64,000 nucleotides of DNA from Cucumis sativus (GCF_000004075.3 NC_026657.2:496001-560000), one strand, 5' to 3'. Positions 12,364 through 25,874 are shown, counted from the first letter of the stretch. Notes: a model not told the origin generated them from the sequence alone. A program made the numbers and translations.

Positions 12364-15300
12364 ATGCCTTCTTCTTCTTCTTCTTCTTCTACCTTCTCCC
12401 TAACTCTCTGCTTTTTCTTTTTCATTTTCATCTTCATTTCCCACTTCTCCCATGTCTTTGGATCTTTCACCTTCAATATCCACCACCTTTACTCTCCCGC
12501 TGTCCGTCAAATCCTTCCCTTCCATTCCTTTCCTGATGAAGGCACTCTCGATTACTACGCTGCCATGGTCCGTACAGACCATTTTGTTCATTCTCGTCGT
12601 CTTGGTCAAGTTCAAGATCACCGTCCACTCACTTTCTTATCTGGCAATGAAACACTTCGAATTAGCCCTCTTGGATTGTACGGATTGCTTCTCTTTTTAT
12701 TACTGATTTGAGTTGCTTGCGTGTTGAGATTTCTAACTAGTGATTCTTAATTTTATATTGAGTCTCTGTTGGAGTGGGAATTATGAGGTGGGGTGGGGTG
12801 GAATTGGAATCTTTTCAATTGGGATTCAAAAGGGATTGTGTTTAGTCACTTTCTTCTTTGAATCTATGTATCTTCATTTGTACTTCTTGTATTTTTACTA
12901 ATTCTCTTCTTCTTCTTCTTCTTCTTCTTCTTCTTTTTGTGTTGTTGGATTTCAGCTTGTATTATGCTGAGGTTACTGTGGGAACACCAGGGGTTCCGTA
13001 TTTAGTGGCATTGGATACTGGCAGTGATTTGTTCTGGTTGCCATGTGATTGTGTTAATTGTATAACTGGGCTCAATACAACTCAAGGGGTAATAATTCTT
13101 CATCCCTTTTCTCTTTCTCTTGCTCGAATTGAACTTTTGAAAGCTGTTATTGAAGTTCTTGACCTGAGAAACACATATGACATGGGCATGATGAGTGATG
13201 AATGCTATTTTCTAATCATTTTGGTACATATTTGGTTTTTGACCTTTAGTTTTTGAAAATTAAGATCCCGTTTCTCTTTCTATTACAAACTTCTTGGTTT
13301 TTGACACGCCAAAATTTGAATACTTAAAAAAAAAAAGTAGTTTTTTGAAAACTTGTTTTTGTTTATGGAATATGACTAAGAGTCTAACTCTTTTATCAAA
13401 GAAAGATGCAAACTTTGTAAGAAACTAAGAGGAAATAGAGTTTATTTTAAAACCAAATGGTTATTGGAACTTTGTTTTTTGTTTTTGGTTTTTGAATAAA
13501 TACATTTTCACCTCTAAGTTTCTTTACTTTGTTATCTACTTTTTACCAATGTTTTGAAAAACCAAGTCAAGTTTTGAAAACTAATTTTTAAAAACATGTT
13601 CTCCAAATTTTGCTAAGAAATCTGCTCTTTTACATAAAAAAGATGAAAACCATTGTAAGAAATTAAGAAGAAACTAGCTTAGTTTTCAAAAGCCAAAATA
13701 AGAAAACCAAAGGTTAACAAAGGGGCCCTAGAAATGAGGACATCAACACTTCGTTTACATAATATTTGTTGAAATGTCTGTATATATTTTATGAACTAGG
13801 TGGGTTTTGTGCACATCTTGTGGACTTTCACTCAATTTCTTAAAGAAGCAAATATATATTTGTGTCATATCACAATGGTTTATAAATGAAGTCTTGTGTC
13901 AACGACTCAGGTAGGGATTTTCCTAGGTGGTTCAACATGTAAGAAAATAAGATTCTAAATCGAACACGTCCATCTGTTAAATCACCAATCAACCTGATGT
14001 GTTTGAAAAAGTTGATGTGTTCTGTTCTAATTCCGCTGGTTCATCTTACCAGACTCATTACTGATTTCCATGACAGCTCTTTCTGTTGCTTTTTCTGTCA
14101 ACAGCCAGTAAACTTTAACATCTACAGCCCAAATAATTCCTCAACTAGCAAGGAGGTCCAATGTAGTAGTTCATTGTGTTCACACCTAGACCAATGCTCG
14201 TCACCAAGTGACACGTGCCCTTATCAGGTTTCATACCTTTCTGATAACACCTCTTCTACTGGCTACTTGGTAGAAGATATATTGCACTTAACCACAAACG
14301 ATGTTCAATCAAAACCAGTTAATGCAAGGATTACTCTGGGGTAGGTTGTTATTTTATATCTTCAATCTCTGACAAATTGCACACCCTTAGCAATGAATGG
14401 CTAATTATTGTGATTTCATTCTTCTTCTATTCTCAATTGGGTTATTGATATCATCTGGATACGTTGTCCCTCAGGTGTGGTAAGGACCAGAGTGGTGCAT
14501 TTTTGAGCTCTGCAGCACCAAATGGCTTATTTGGGTTAGGTATCGAGAATGTTTCAGTTCCTAGCATCTTGGCAAATGCAGGACTCATTTCAAATTCCTT
14601 TTCCTTATGTTTTGGACCTGCTAGAATGGGAAGAATTGAATTTGGAGATAAAGGCAGTCCAGGCCAAAATGAAACACCATTCAACTTAGGACGAAGACAG
14701 TAAGTATCACTTAGTAGGTGTATGTATGCTAGTTTCATGTTTTGTGAACTGGTCAAGTTGACACTTCCAATTAAGCCACTCTAATGGTTCTTTTTCTTTC
14801 TTTGTTCCCTTCCTTGTGCATATGTTAGTCCTACTTATAACGTCAGCATAACACAGATAGGGGTGGGAGGACACATTTCGGATCTTGATGTTGCCGTAAT
14901 CTTTGACTCTGGAACCTCATTTACCTACCTGAACGACCCGGCCTATTCACTTTTTGCTGACAAAGTAAGCACCTTGCGGATTTATGCGCAGTTTCTCGTG
15001 CCATATCTTTCAGTTTGCTTATCCATGTCATTTTGTAGTTTGCTTCTATGGTTGAAGAAAAGCAGTTTACAATGAATTCAGACATCCCTTTTGAAAACTG
15101 CTATGAACTGAGGTATTGTGATATGGTCCCATATATAAACATGACTACATTCTAACCACAAATTATACAATAAAATAAAAATACCACAGCAAACTTTGAA
15201 AATATTTCCTAACATTGAAGTCTAGATCATAGTTAACGAAGGAAAAAATTACAGAGTTGTATTGTGATCCAAGTGCTGACTTCCATTTTATTTCAGCCCA

Positions 15301-16308
15301 AATCAAACCACATTCACATACCCGTTGATGAATTTGACAATGAAAGGTGGTGGACATTTTGTCATCAATCATCCAATAGTTTTGATATCCACCGAGGTAA
15401 AGTTATGACTGCTGTAGTGTAATATTCTCATCGGCTTGTCTGCCTATTGAACTGCTATTATTAACTTTCTTTCTGATTACCATCTTCAGTCGAAGCGTCT
15501 TTTCTGTCTTGCCATTGCTAGAAGTGACAGCATAAATATCATTGGACGTAAGTATCTTAACTTCTATCAGATAGTTTGGTGATTTCTTCAGGTTTACTAC
15601 ATGACATCTTTTTCAACTTGTCTTTCATATAATGGTCATTCGTTGCACAATTAAGTTGGATATTATTCTCTATTCATTTCATATTGATGGTCTTCCTTTA
15701 GACCTCATGCTAATATCTAATCCCACACATAAAAAAAAGAAAAACTAAATAAGTCACATACAAAGCTTAACATGTAAGATATACGTATTGAAGTTGAATC
15801 GAACAATTAGCAAAGGCCAATAGCTTTCTTATACTTTTACATGGATTTATACTAAACATGTTTGCCACCGTGATCAATCGAGAAGCGTTTGTTTCATGAT
15901 GCGTGTTGTGCATTGTTGCAGAAAACTTCATGACTGGTTACCACATAGTTTTTGACCGTGAAAAGATGGTTTTGGGATGGAAGGAATCAAACTGTGAGTT
16001 CTCTAGTAAACATTTTCTTAGTTTTGTTCATTTAGCGATAAAATTCACATTTTTTTTTAACATGGAATCTTCACTATCCAGGCACTGGTTATGAAGATGA
16101 AAACACCAACAATCTTCCCGTCGGGCCAACCCCCACCCCTGCTGCCGCCCCGGGCACAACAGCCATCAAACCACAAGCCAACAGCAACATTAATAACACT
16201 ACTCAAACAATAGAAAAACCAAGACCTTCAAATATTAGTTCAAAACTTCCAACCTCAGTCATTCTCACATTCTTGATATCTGTGGTTACATTTTTGCATT
16301 TTGTATGA
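12364..16308 (+). CDS. Aspartyl protease family protein, probably GPI-anchored
   Basis: Pepsin-like A1 protease. Ten exons: 12364-12677, 12956-13088, 14105-14340, 14475-14699, 14829-14964, 15039-15112, 15297-15396, 15490-15547, 15922-15993 and 16082-16308. All are GT-AG with consistent phase, giving 524 residues. A hydrophobic Phe-rich signal peptide covers about 10-33. The first catalytic motif is DTGSD (D125), followed by FWLPCDCVNC; the second is FDSGTS (D329). The fold ends with GQNFMTGYHIVFDRE and VLGWKESNC. The tail is Pro/Thr/Asn-rich, then a hydrophobic C-terminus ending TFLHFV, which looks like a GPI-anchor signal. The family resembles Arabidopsis APF1-type proteins; the substrate is unknown. 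The start at 12364 is the first ATG in this frame; an ATG at 12287 is out of frame. Confidence 0.95.
12904..12936 (+). repeat. (CTT)n microsatellite at aspartyl protease intron 1 acceptor
   Basis: About ten CTT units lie 20 bp upstream of the acceptor AG at 12954-12955 and serve as the polypyrimidine tract of intron 1. Confidence 0.85.
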
Positions 16309-16796
16309 TCAATTTTGTTCGTCTTATATTCTTATATTGTTTAATACTTAGTTTATAGATTGATAGATGCTTCCATATATAGATGGAATTGTTGTAAGTG
16401 GAAATATAGACAGAATGGTTTGCAACAATAAATTTATATTGTGAATTGATCTTGCTCCAATTGAAATTGAATGCCTCTTCAAGAAGTGCTTTTGATGTCT
16501 TGAAATGAAGGATCTCTTTGGTGTTTAAAAATCAATTGTATTTGAGGTTAAATTGGAATGTTTAACGATAATTATACTATATTTGTAAGTACATTGTTTG
16601 GGCTGAAGGCCCATTATAGCTATGAAAAAAACGAAGCCCAAAGAAGAGCCCAATAAAAATGATTTTCATACAATATTCTCTTTCCCCCTTTAAACCTTCA
16701 TTTTCATTTCCATCTCTCTTCTTCTTCTTCTTCTTTCTCGAATCACCTTCCCAACTTCCAACCTTTCTTCTTCTTAGTTCTTCCAATCTTCAATCT
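16309..16796 (+). promoter_or_regulatory. Aspartyl protease 3' end and USP gene promoter
   Basis: The first part is the 3' UTR of the protease gene (aataaattta near 16428 can act as a poly(A) signal). Four site II motifs then cluster at 16599-16604 (TGGGCT), 16608-16613 (GGCCCA), 16635-16640 (AGCCCA) and 16647-16652 (AGCCCA), about 150-200 bp before the next ATG. A CT-rich leader follows from 16680 to 16796. The arrangement fits a constitutively expressed gene. Confidence 0.65.
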
Positions 16797-19028
16797 ATGG
16801 CGGTTGCTCGTTGCTTCCTCCCTTTTCCTCTTGAGACTTCAAAGCATCCACTCTCTGCTTCCATTTTCACTTCTTCTTCTACTGATTTTTCCTTCGCTCT
16901 CGCCTTTTCTTCTAATTCTCGTCGCCCCCGAGGTTTTAAGCTCCCAATCACCACTCTCTGCTGCAAAATGCCCCATCGCAGTACGTTTCTTTTTATCCTT
17001 TCTTCCTCGTCCTTTTCCATCTTGAATATAATGTTGCTCTTTGATTTTTAGCTGCTTCAGCTTATTGGGTTTGTTGGAATCTGCGGTTTTTTTTTAGTCA
17101 TGATTAATTTTGGATTCAGCATAACGCACTGAATTGATGGCTCTGTTGATTCATTTGGATTCAAATTTATGCAGGAACTAGATTTTTTAAAAGTAAGATT
17201 AAAGTTATGGTCCGTTTTTTTCTATTAAAATGTAGCCTGAGACTTAATCAATGACTAATTAGGAGTGCGAGGAACGATTACTAATGAGCGCCATAGCAAA
17301 AAACTAGTATTTTAACTTACAAAAAGTTTGTGTATATTATGCACTTCTTTTTGCTGCTTTGATCAAGAAAAAATATATTTTTCTTCAAGAGGAATCTTAT
17401 CCATATAACTTTTCGGTGAAAAGTGAGCTTTCAAGTTTAGCTATAACTTTCAAATATGTATCTATTTGGTTCCTGAACTTTAAAAAGCGTACAATCTTGT
17501 GTTTGTTAGATTCTTTAATTTTAAAATTATCTAGCAAGCCTAAGAATTTTAAAAAATATTTAATACTTATATGTTCAACTAAAAATTGGAAGTCTTTAAA
17601 AGATATTTTTGAAGAAGACCGAAGGGAAAATTGAATTTCATTTAACCAAACTTTTCTTTTCTTAGGGACATGAAGAATGAGAGTATTCTAAATGGATTTC
17701 ACCCATGATGTCCATTTTTATAAGTGTTCCATACGAAATAACAATTAGAAAACAAAGAATCTTAGTTTACTGGTAAATTCCTACTGCAGCAATACTTGTT
17801 GTACACAAACACAACTCTTAAGCAACTTCTTAGAAGGTTGGTGGTCAATTCTAGGTTGGGATAGTGAATTTCTTTAACATTGTGCTCGTTTTTATTTCTC
17901 TTAAGAGTTCTTTATAAGCGCGCCTTCTATGTGCATTTTTTCTTGTTATGCAAGTGAAACATGATTACTTCTATTAGCTCTTCACGTAACATAGTTTATA
18001 AATTGTTTGGCATCAGTAAAAGCCAAGCCACAAGATTCAGAAGCAACATTAGTTGCCGGCTCTTTCACTGAATTTAAACACCTGCTACTGCCAATAACCG
18101 ATCGCAATCCATATCTTTCTGAGGGAACGAGACAGGTGACCGTTCTTTTGTTGCTTCAAATTTTGTTATTCAACAAGAATTTTGATTCAGACAAGAATGA
18201 CATTACCTTTCCTATAGGGCAGCGTAGTTGTAAATCATTAGGAACATTTGTTTCTGTGGTTGCTTATTAGCCATCTAGATGTCTCTGTAGGAATTTCGGT
18301 TTCGAGTATCATTCTATTTATTCCAAATTCTACAGCTTATTATTCATATATCAGTAATGAAGAAGCTAGTGAGTAAAATTTGACAATTGATCACTAAGGT
18401 GGCTTTGGATCCGTATTTTGAACAGGCTATTGCTACTACTGCTGCTTTGGCAAAGAACAATGGGGCTGACATAACAGTAGTCTGTATGTTCATTTCATTT
18501 TTGTTTTTCATATTTAGGATGCAAAGATCCTGAAATCACATCTCTGTGATAATCTGCAGTGATCGATGCAAAGCAGAAAGACTCGATTCCAGAGCACGAG
18601 AACCAACTCTCGAGCATTCGTTGGCATTTGTCTGAAGGTTTGTAGTAGTACATAAAACACTCTTTTAAGTTCGGACTTCAAGTCAAGAGACAAACAGTAA
18701 ACTCAACCTCTTCAATCTACTTTCTCCGAACCGTAAAAACTTTGTTTGTAACATATTATTACGTATGCAACATTTAGTAAAGGTATATACAAACTAATCC
18801 AAGAAATCAACGTGTTTCTGTTTGAATGAGACAGGGGGATTCCAAGAGTTTAAACTGTTGGAGCGATTAGGGGAAGGAAGCAAGCCAACAGCAATCATTG
18901 GGGAGGTGGCTGATGATCTAAACTTAGATTTGGTAGTTCTAAGCATGGAAGCCATTCATTCCAAGCATGTGGATGCTAACCTACTGGCTGAGTTCATCCC
19001 ATGCCCTGTTATGCTCTTGCCCTTGTGA
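16797..19028 (+). CDS. Universal stress protein-like, plastid-targeted
   Basis: Adenine nucleotide alpha hydrolase-like (USP) fold. Five exons: 16797-16980, 18017-18135, 18426-18483, 18560-18637 and 18835-19028, giving 210 residues. The first 60 residues are rich in Ser, Ala and basic residues with almost no acids, typical of a chloroplast transit peptide. The USP part starts near residue 75 with a first beta strand (FKHLLLPITD), a helix (TRQAIATTAALAKNNGA), a second strand (DITVVLIDAK), and later DLVVLSMEAIH and a final strand ending CPVMLLPL. The glycine-rich ATP-binding G-x2-G-x9-G-S/T signature of classical ATP-binding USPs is not obvious, so nucleotide binding is uncertain. The function in plants is unknown. 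Confidence 0.85.
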
Positions 19029-19796
19029 TTTTTGTACAATTTGAGTTTTATGCCTAAGCCATATCTTATCTATGCTTTCTCTAACAATATACTGTGTGTA
19101 CTTGTGATTTATGTATATATTAATAAAGTGCTTTTGGAGTTCAATGAATCCCTTTTACATCATCGAGGCAAATTAATCGTATATTATATATTAATGTTGT
19201 ATGTTTTAAATAAAAGTTTCACTTATAAAATAGGTTAGATAATCTCTTCCAATCTCCTCTTTCATCCTAATTTGTTGTTTTATTTTATTTAGTCAAATTT
19301 GTGTAACCAATTTAAAGATCAAATATGATTTTTAACTTATAATTTTTTAAATTGATATATAAAATAACCAATATGAATCTTATAGATAACGATAAAGCAT
19401 ACAAAATCTCATTAAATTGATTTCAAAAAACAAATCTGAAATTTAAAAAGATTTCCTTATAAGATAATTTTTACTTTTGAGATTAAAGATATTTAAATTT
19501 TTAAATGAAATAATAAAAAACTATTGGATTTCATGAATGATTTCCTGTTTAATTATGGTTTACTTAACCAAAACTATTTAGGAAAAGGTTTTTTTTCTTT
19601 CTTTAAAAGGTCCGACTAAAGTTGAGTATACTCTCACATTCACAACTGATTCTTCCTAATTACTCTCTAAGTAAGTCTTTCTCTTTCTAAATCATTTTGT
19701 TAACTTTTTCCCTTTTATTAATGAACATAAAAAATTAATTCTGTTCATAATCAACTATTGTAATTTTTATATCAGGCTTTGAATTTCCATTTGCCC
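19029..19796 (+). other. Spacer: USP 3' UTR and La-motif gene leader
   Basis: AT-rich. The first 200 bp read as 3' UTR with overlapping AATAAA-type signals (for example at about 19121). The interval 19620-19796 is the probable leader of the next gene, ending with the start context cccatgg. No gene is seen between. Confidence 0.5.
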
Positions 19797-21235
19797 ATGG
19801 CATCATCAAACCATGAAGATCAGGTATTATGTACTATCTTCATTTTTTCTTTTTCTTTTATGATTTACATCTATCAAACAATTTTCCGTTTAGTTCATTC
19901 ACAAAAGAAAAAGGGTCTTCTGTTCTTGGTTTTTTTCTGTTGAATGTTTGAATCTGTTTTTTCTTTGAATTAATAGTTCTCCCGATTGAAAGACGACCCA
20001 AATAACTCTTGCCTTATTCCTCTTATTGAACTTCTTCCCCTATTCCTCAAAGTAAACTGAATAACTCAAACTCAATGTGGTAAACTTAACGATTCCATAT
20101 TATGTCAACGTAACTATGTTATTAATTATTATATATGTTTCATGTATTTTTCTTTTCAATTCTAATCTTGTTTTATTCATATCTTTGCATGTAGGGTATT
20201 AGAAGGGTGACATATACTGAACGTCAACGTAATAATTTTTCGAGAGCATCAGATTCTGCAGCAAATGCTTCACGACAACAATGTAATTCATTTTTCACAA
20301 ATTTCAACCAAAGCAGAAATAATAAATCATATTATCATCATCAAAGGAGGGCCGCAATGAATAGAATTGAATACTACAATATTCAAAATGAAATTTGGTG
20401 TTCTTCCTATCATGGTGCTTGGGGCTACTCAATTCCTCTTCCTATGCCTCACCCATCAGGTAAGTTTACTGTTTAATAACTATTTATCAAATACTTCGTC
20501 TTATTTTCCACTTTCTTCTTCACTAACCCTTTTTTTTTCTCTTTGATACTATTAGGATTCTTACCTCCAATGGTTCATTATATAAACGAACCATATAATA
20601 TGTATAATCCTTATGTACCACCGATGCCACAAATATATCAACCACCATATTATTATGATAAAAAGTTGTATTGGAGGATAATAAATCAAGTTAATTATTA
20701 CTTCAGGTAAATATTCTATATAAAAATTATATATTTGTTGTTTATTTTTTAGAAAAAGTACTTTTATATATTTAAAGAGATTTCCTTTTTGTAGTGATGA
20801 AAACTTATTTAAAGATACATTCCTGAAGAGAAATATGGATGACCATGGATGGGTTTGGATTACACTAATCGCTTCTTTTCCTAGAGTAAGTGATTTTTGT
20901 TTATGTTGTTAAATATATTTTAGAGTAATTTTGAAACTCTAAACAAAATGTATGAAACAAAATTTAATTTTCTTCTTATATTTGCATCATTTTATTTTGC
21001 AGATTCAACAATTAACAAATGATATTGAATTTATTTTATTTGCACTGAAGGGATCAAGTTTTGTTGAAGTATGGGTGAGTATTATAGAAAATTTTAACAT
21101 GATCTTTTTTCCTCTAAAGTAATAATATTTCTCTATTCAAATGCTTTTGTTTATTATGCAATTAATTACTATTTTTTCTCTCTCTTATATTAGGGCTACA
21201 AAATAAGGAGGAAGACAGTATATATCAGCAATTAA
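19797..21235 (+). CDS. Small La-motif protein (LARP1-like, La motif only)
   Basis: Six exons: 19797-19823, 20195-20459, 20556-20706, 20795-20885, 21003-21074 and 21194-21235, all GT-AG, giving 215 residues. Residues 10-97 are low-complexity (Asn, Ser, His, Tyr). Residues 98-132 are Pro/Tyr-rich. A La motif follows at about 134-208 (IINQVNYYFSDENLF, then GWVWITLIASFPR, then RRKTV). The La residues that bind 3'-oligo(U) RNA are all conserved: Q142, Y145, Y146, D155, F157 and F176. The wording of the motif is closest to plant LARP1b/c. Those relatives are about twice as long; this one stops seven residues after the motif and has no RRM or DM15 region. RNA binding is likely; targets are unknown. 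Exons are unusually AT-rich. Confidence 0.8.
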
Positions 21236-21931
21236 ACAGACTTTCAATAATCCTCAAATCCCTCAGTATTATTTATATGGGAGTGTGTGCTTTAGGATTT
21301 AAGATTGATTTCTTGAAGAGCAGTAGTAATTTAATGCCCAAATATTATCAAAAAGTTAGTGGAAGCATATTGTAATGTACCTATGGATATGTAAATGGTT
21401 GAAGCAATTATATTGCTCAACAAATTATATATTGCAGATAGGATCTTATTTGTTTAATTAATTGTTAAATTAACAGTAAGGTTACTTTGAATATTTTCTC
21501 CTTTTTTGTCCCCTTTTCAAGCATTAATTAATAGAGAAGAAGTTAAATTTTTATGAAGAAATATTATGTCAATTTATGAGTTGGATCATAAACTAATAGT
21601 TGTATTGATTTAAGCAATTTTTGAGATACAAAACCATATTAATTGAAGCATATCTTTTTAAATCATTAATCATTACTGTAGATAAAACTATCCATACATC
21701 ATTCTAACTAAAAGATTAGAGTTTTAATTAACTGATTGATTTATAACTAATAGATTAATTGATAGTTATGAAGTCAAAAATTAAACCTATTTGTACGTAC
21801 CTATAAGCCTAATAGATAGTTGTAGAAGTAAACAGAAATGATAAAAGTTGATGTATAAACTAATTTAAATTTCTTTAAAAAGTAAAGAGGTAGTAAATGA
21901 GAAACACTAAAGCATGCAAACATGCATCTTT

Positions 21932-21961
21932 GTTAGGGTTAGGGTTAGGGTTAGAGTTAGG
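21932..21961 (+). repeat. Interstitial TTAGGG-type tract
   Basis: Five tandem GTTAGG units, four exact and one with a single change (GTTAGA). The period is six, as in the vertebrate telomere repeat, not the seven-base TTTAGGG usual in plants. Confidence 0.85.
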
Positions 21962-24900
21962 TTACTATTTTGGAAAGGACAAATCTACAACTCAAATAAA
22001 GAAAAACATAAAATTTTTCAATAAAGAAGCAAAGTTAGACAAAGAAGTGTAGGATGAAAACTACGTTATATGGTCCCAAAAGAACAAAACCTTATATTCC
22101 CACAAATATATATACACACATATATACTACAAATACAAGTATCATCTTTTGTAGAGGAAAGAATTAATATCAAAGTTGCAAAAAAAAGGTTTAGTTCATC
22201 AAATGATATGAATAGAAAGAGGGTTTGAACTGTCATTAAAAGTAGAAATAGCAGAAAAGAAGAAGATAGATTTTGGTGATATAAGCAATTAGGTAAATTT
22301 CATTTAAGAAGAAGAAGGTTTTAGAGTGTTAGAGAGACAAAGTTCTTTTTTTCTTTTGTAGAAAAGATGTTGAAAAAATATGAACAATTTTGGTTCAGAC
22401 CTATCTTCTGCTGACAACTGTCCCCTCTTTTACCCAAAAGACTACTCTCTGCCAACTCTGACATTATATATATATATATATAATTTGTACTTGATTTGGT
22501 TCATTTGTTTGTACATTTTCTTTTCTATTTGGTGAACTCCAAATTTAGAGGGTTATATTATAACTTATAACTTTAGTAATTTCTAGTTAGGTTTTGGAAC
22601 TTTAAATGTTGTTTGTATAATTTTTGTGTTTGATTTTTTAAAAACACGTTTCTTGTAATAGATTATTGATATATTCAATGAGAATAATGTTAGGGTTTTG
22701 TAGGACAATTTTTTTATAATCATAAATAAGTCGAGTTTTTTAGTTCAAATGTAAGTGGAAATTTTGAACTATAGATCTCTCTTAGTATTATTGATTCAAG
22801 TTTAGGACAGTTTGAGCGTTTAATGAACTTTTAAGTTGTTTATAAAATGGTTAATCTTTTCTTAATTTGTATAAATTACTTTAAAATCTCAAATACTCAA
22901 AATTAAAAGTTATATCTACCTCACTTCTATTATATATTGTCGTGCTATCGTAAGGAATGAACGATTACATTAATTGGATGAAACTTTTTTTTTATTATTA
23001 TTATTATTTAAAGAATTTCAACCAATTTGACAAAAGAAAAATAAGAGAAAGAAGGGATGTAGTGAACTTAGTTCTAAAACACATTTGAATCAAACGTTTG
23101 ATTATCATAATAATTAAGTTCACTCTTGTTGTAATCAAACTCCATGCAACAACAAAAAAAAAAAAAAAAAATCGCATTTCTAAATCAAAATATACGTATA
23201 TCTTAAACTTTTCAAACTCTTCTATAATATATATATAGATGAGACAGTCCATCATATGATTCATGCACTAAAGGACGACGATTGCACCATTATTTTATCC
23301 ACTCACAATTGAACCTTTACAACATTCAAAATTCAATGAATTACGTTTAAGTTCGTACAAAAAAAAAAAACACGCACACTAGAGAATAATAAGCAAGCGT
23401 AAGGAAAAGAATCCAAGAAAAGGACAACAAACTAAATATTATATATAACTTGATTGATTATATAACTCGAAACATGGTAATCAAACAAACTCAAACGAGG
23501 TGTATATAGGATCGAATAGGGACAAAGGGATTAGGGTTTGGAGACAAAAATAAATATTCTCCCATCTCCATCTTCGATATTCACTTGTCCTCAATCCCGA
23601 CCCCGCTTTGGAGACACAAAATCTAGAAGCACTTAAAGAATAATGGATCAAAAGAAAAGAAAAAAACAGAATGAAGTTGGGGATTGACTCATTTACAAAA
23701 TGTAAAATAGTGAGAAGTGTGAAAAGAAGGGAGCAGTAATGATTAAGTTTAGTGTTAGTAGAGGAGAGAGCAGGTTGGGTATTAGATTCTGCAGCTCAAA
23801 TTGAACTTTTCCAAGAAAAAATAAAAAGTTTTTTTTTTTGTGTGTGTGTGTGTGTGTTTTAATTAAAACCCTAAAGGAAGGGTCCCCCACCACACAAACC
23901 TTCTCCAAAAAGAATCTCAAACCAAAAGTAAACTACAAAGATTGAAGAGAGAAGACATTGGTTTTGGGGCAGTGCTGCAACAACAGGTGTCAACTTCTGT
24001 TTTCATCTGTTCTTTTTTTTTCTTTTTGAAGGAAAGTTTTCTTGGGGTTATTCTATCTTTTTTTTTTATATAGTTTGCATCAATTATTATTGAATTATAT
24101 ATTTTTAAAAAGTGCATCAGGAACACTCTCACTCGAGCTAGCTTAACTACGAAGTTCTAATGAGATCATTTGGTGTATATTAGTATTGGTACGATCGTAC
24201 TCTAATATTATTATTGAATTATATACATATAATATCAATATTTTCATCGATTTAGTCAATGAAAGAAAAAGAAGAAGATGGCAATCAACGTGGCATCCTT
24301 TGCTTTTATGATTCAAACGAAATGAATGTCATACTTGAGAAAGGTCTAAAAAAGAAAAGATGGTATGGGCTTAACCCATATCACTCTTGCCTTAAGGCTT
24401 GTATCGAGATTGAGTCTAAGGATATACATATAGACCTTGTTGTCCTGCTCGACTTTAGATAAGTTGAAGTCTAATCTAAAGAAATTATTTCGCAGAAGCC
24501 TACACTACTGCTCAGTCTGTTCTACTCAACCCTATTTAAGCCAATGTGGAGTTAATAGAAGTCCTAGAGAAATCTTCTAAATAAACAATAAGTAATGGAG
24601 AAAAGGATCGAAAGAAAGATCGAGCGGAAACATCTATAAACAAGTGGTAAAGTACATAAAGAAGGTAACTAAAAAGTTCTAATTTATTTCTTACTCTATG
24701 ATCAACTTAGACATTATAGCCATTTTTCTTTCCTAAATTATAAATTTTTATCGTTGTTATATCAAGTAAAATTGAGTCCTTAGTTAAAAACCATTTCAAA
24801 ATTGAATGATATTTTTCTTTCGAAGAAAATTATATAATGCTTATACGAGTCATTGTCTACCTTTACCTTGACATATATTGAAGGTTAAATTTTGTAAACC

Positions 24901-25847
24901 CTAGGTACTATGAAAACAGAAACGAAGATGTACGATTACCAAATGAATCCATAATGGTTTGGAGACCGAACTTTTTTTATTTTATATATATAAAGGAAAC
25001 TATATGTTATAAGGTTAAATAAATGATATTATATGTGTGTTAATTAAGTGTCCAATAATGGCGGCAAAGGCACATCTGATTCTATTCTTCCATGGCAGAC
25101 TGAAATTGGATAGGGAGCTTTGTACAATTTCTTGTTCGACTCCCAAAACAAAACTCTCCCATTACTTTTCCTTTTTTCTTACCCACAAGATTACTAAATC
25201 AATCAAATCAAACCTTTTCTAATTTATTATTTTACACATTTCTTTTTTCTTCTTTGCTTTTAAACTTTCATAAATTCTAATTTCTCCCGTTTTTTTCACT
25301 TTTATTGAATCAATTGTCCCAACTTCTACTTTTTAATATATGTTTACGAGTTTTATAGTTTTGTAAAAGGTTAATAAATAAGTATAAAACAAATAAACTA
25401 ATAATAATAAAAAAAGAAATGATTTGAAATATGAAAACAAATGGCTGATAAAAGAAGCAAATAAATTACAAAACTGGAAGAAGTTATCTTACACCAATAT
25501 TAAAAATGAACTAAATCCGTTTGTGTATATATATATATTAATATTTGAAAATATATAATTTAGGATGAAATATTAATTTGAATTAAAAGAAAGAAAAAGA
25601 AAAGGGAAAGGGAAAAAGAAAGATAGGGTTTTTGATTAGAAAGTAAATGACGTGGTTAATTTTGGTGGTGGTGACATGTGGTGGACCACTGTCGTTCCTT
25701 CATGTTTACTGTCGTCTTCTTTTCTTTTCTTTATATTTATTTGTTTGTTGGCAGTGTGGTACGACATGTAGTATCCACTGCCAACCAATGCGAATGCCAG
25801 AATACTAAACGACGCCGTTGTTCTCCTATTTTATTTATTTATATTCT

Positions 25848-25874
25848 CACGTGGTGCTCCCCTTTGTCCACGTG
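25848..25874. promoter_or_regulatory. Pair of G-boxes upstream of FD
   Basis: CACGTG occurs at 25848-25853 and at 25869-25874, about 590-615 bp before the FD start codon. Such pairs are typical binding sites for bZIP and bHLH/PIF factors. Confidence 0.5.

Noticed and set aside
16577-17020. Basic minus-strand ORFs (69 and 76 codons)
   Set aside because: They are complements of the CT-rich leader and the Ser-rich transit peptide of the USP-like gene.
24259-24462. 67-codon plus-strand ORF (MKEKEEDGNQRG...)
   Set aside because: No domain, no splice context and no flanking promoter features; probably chance.
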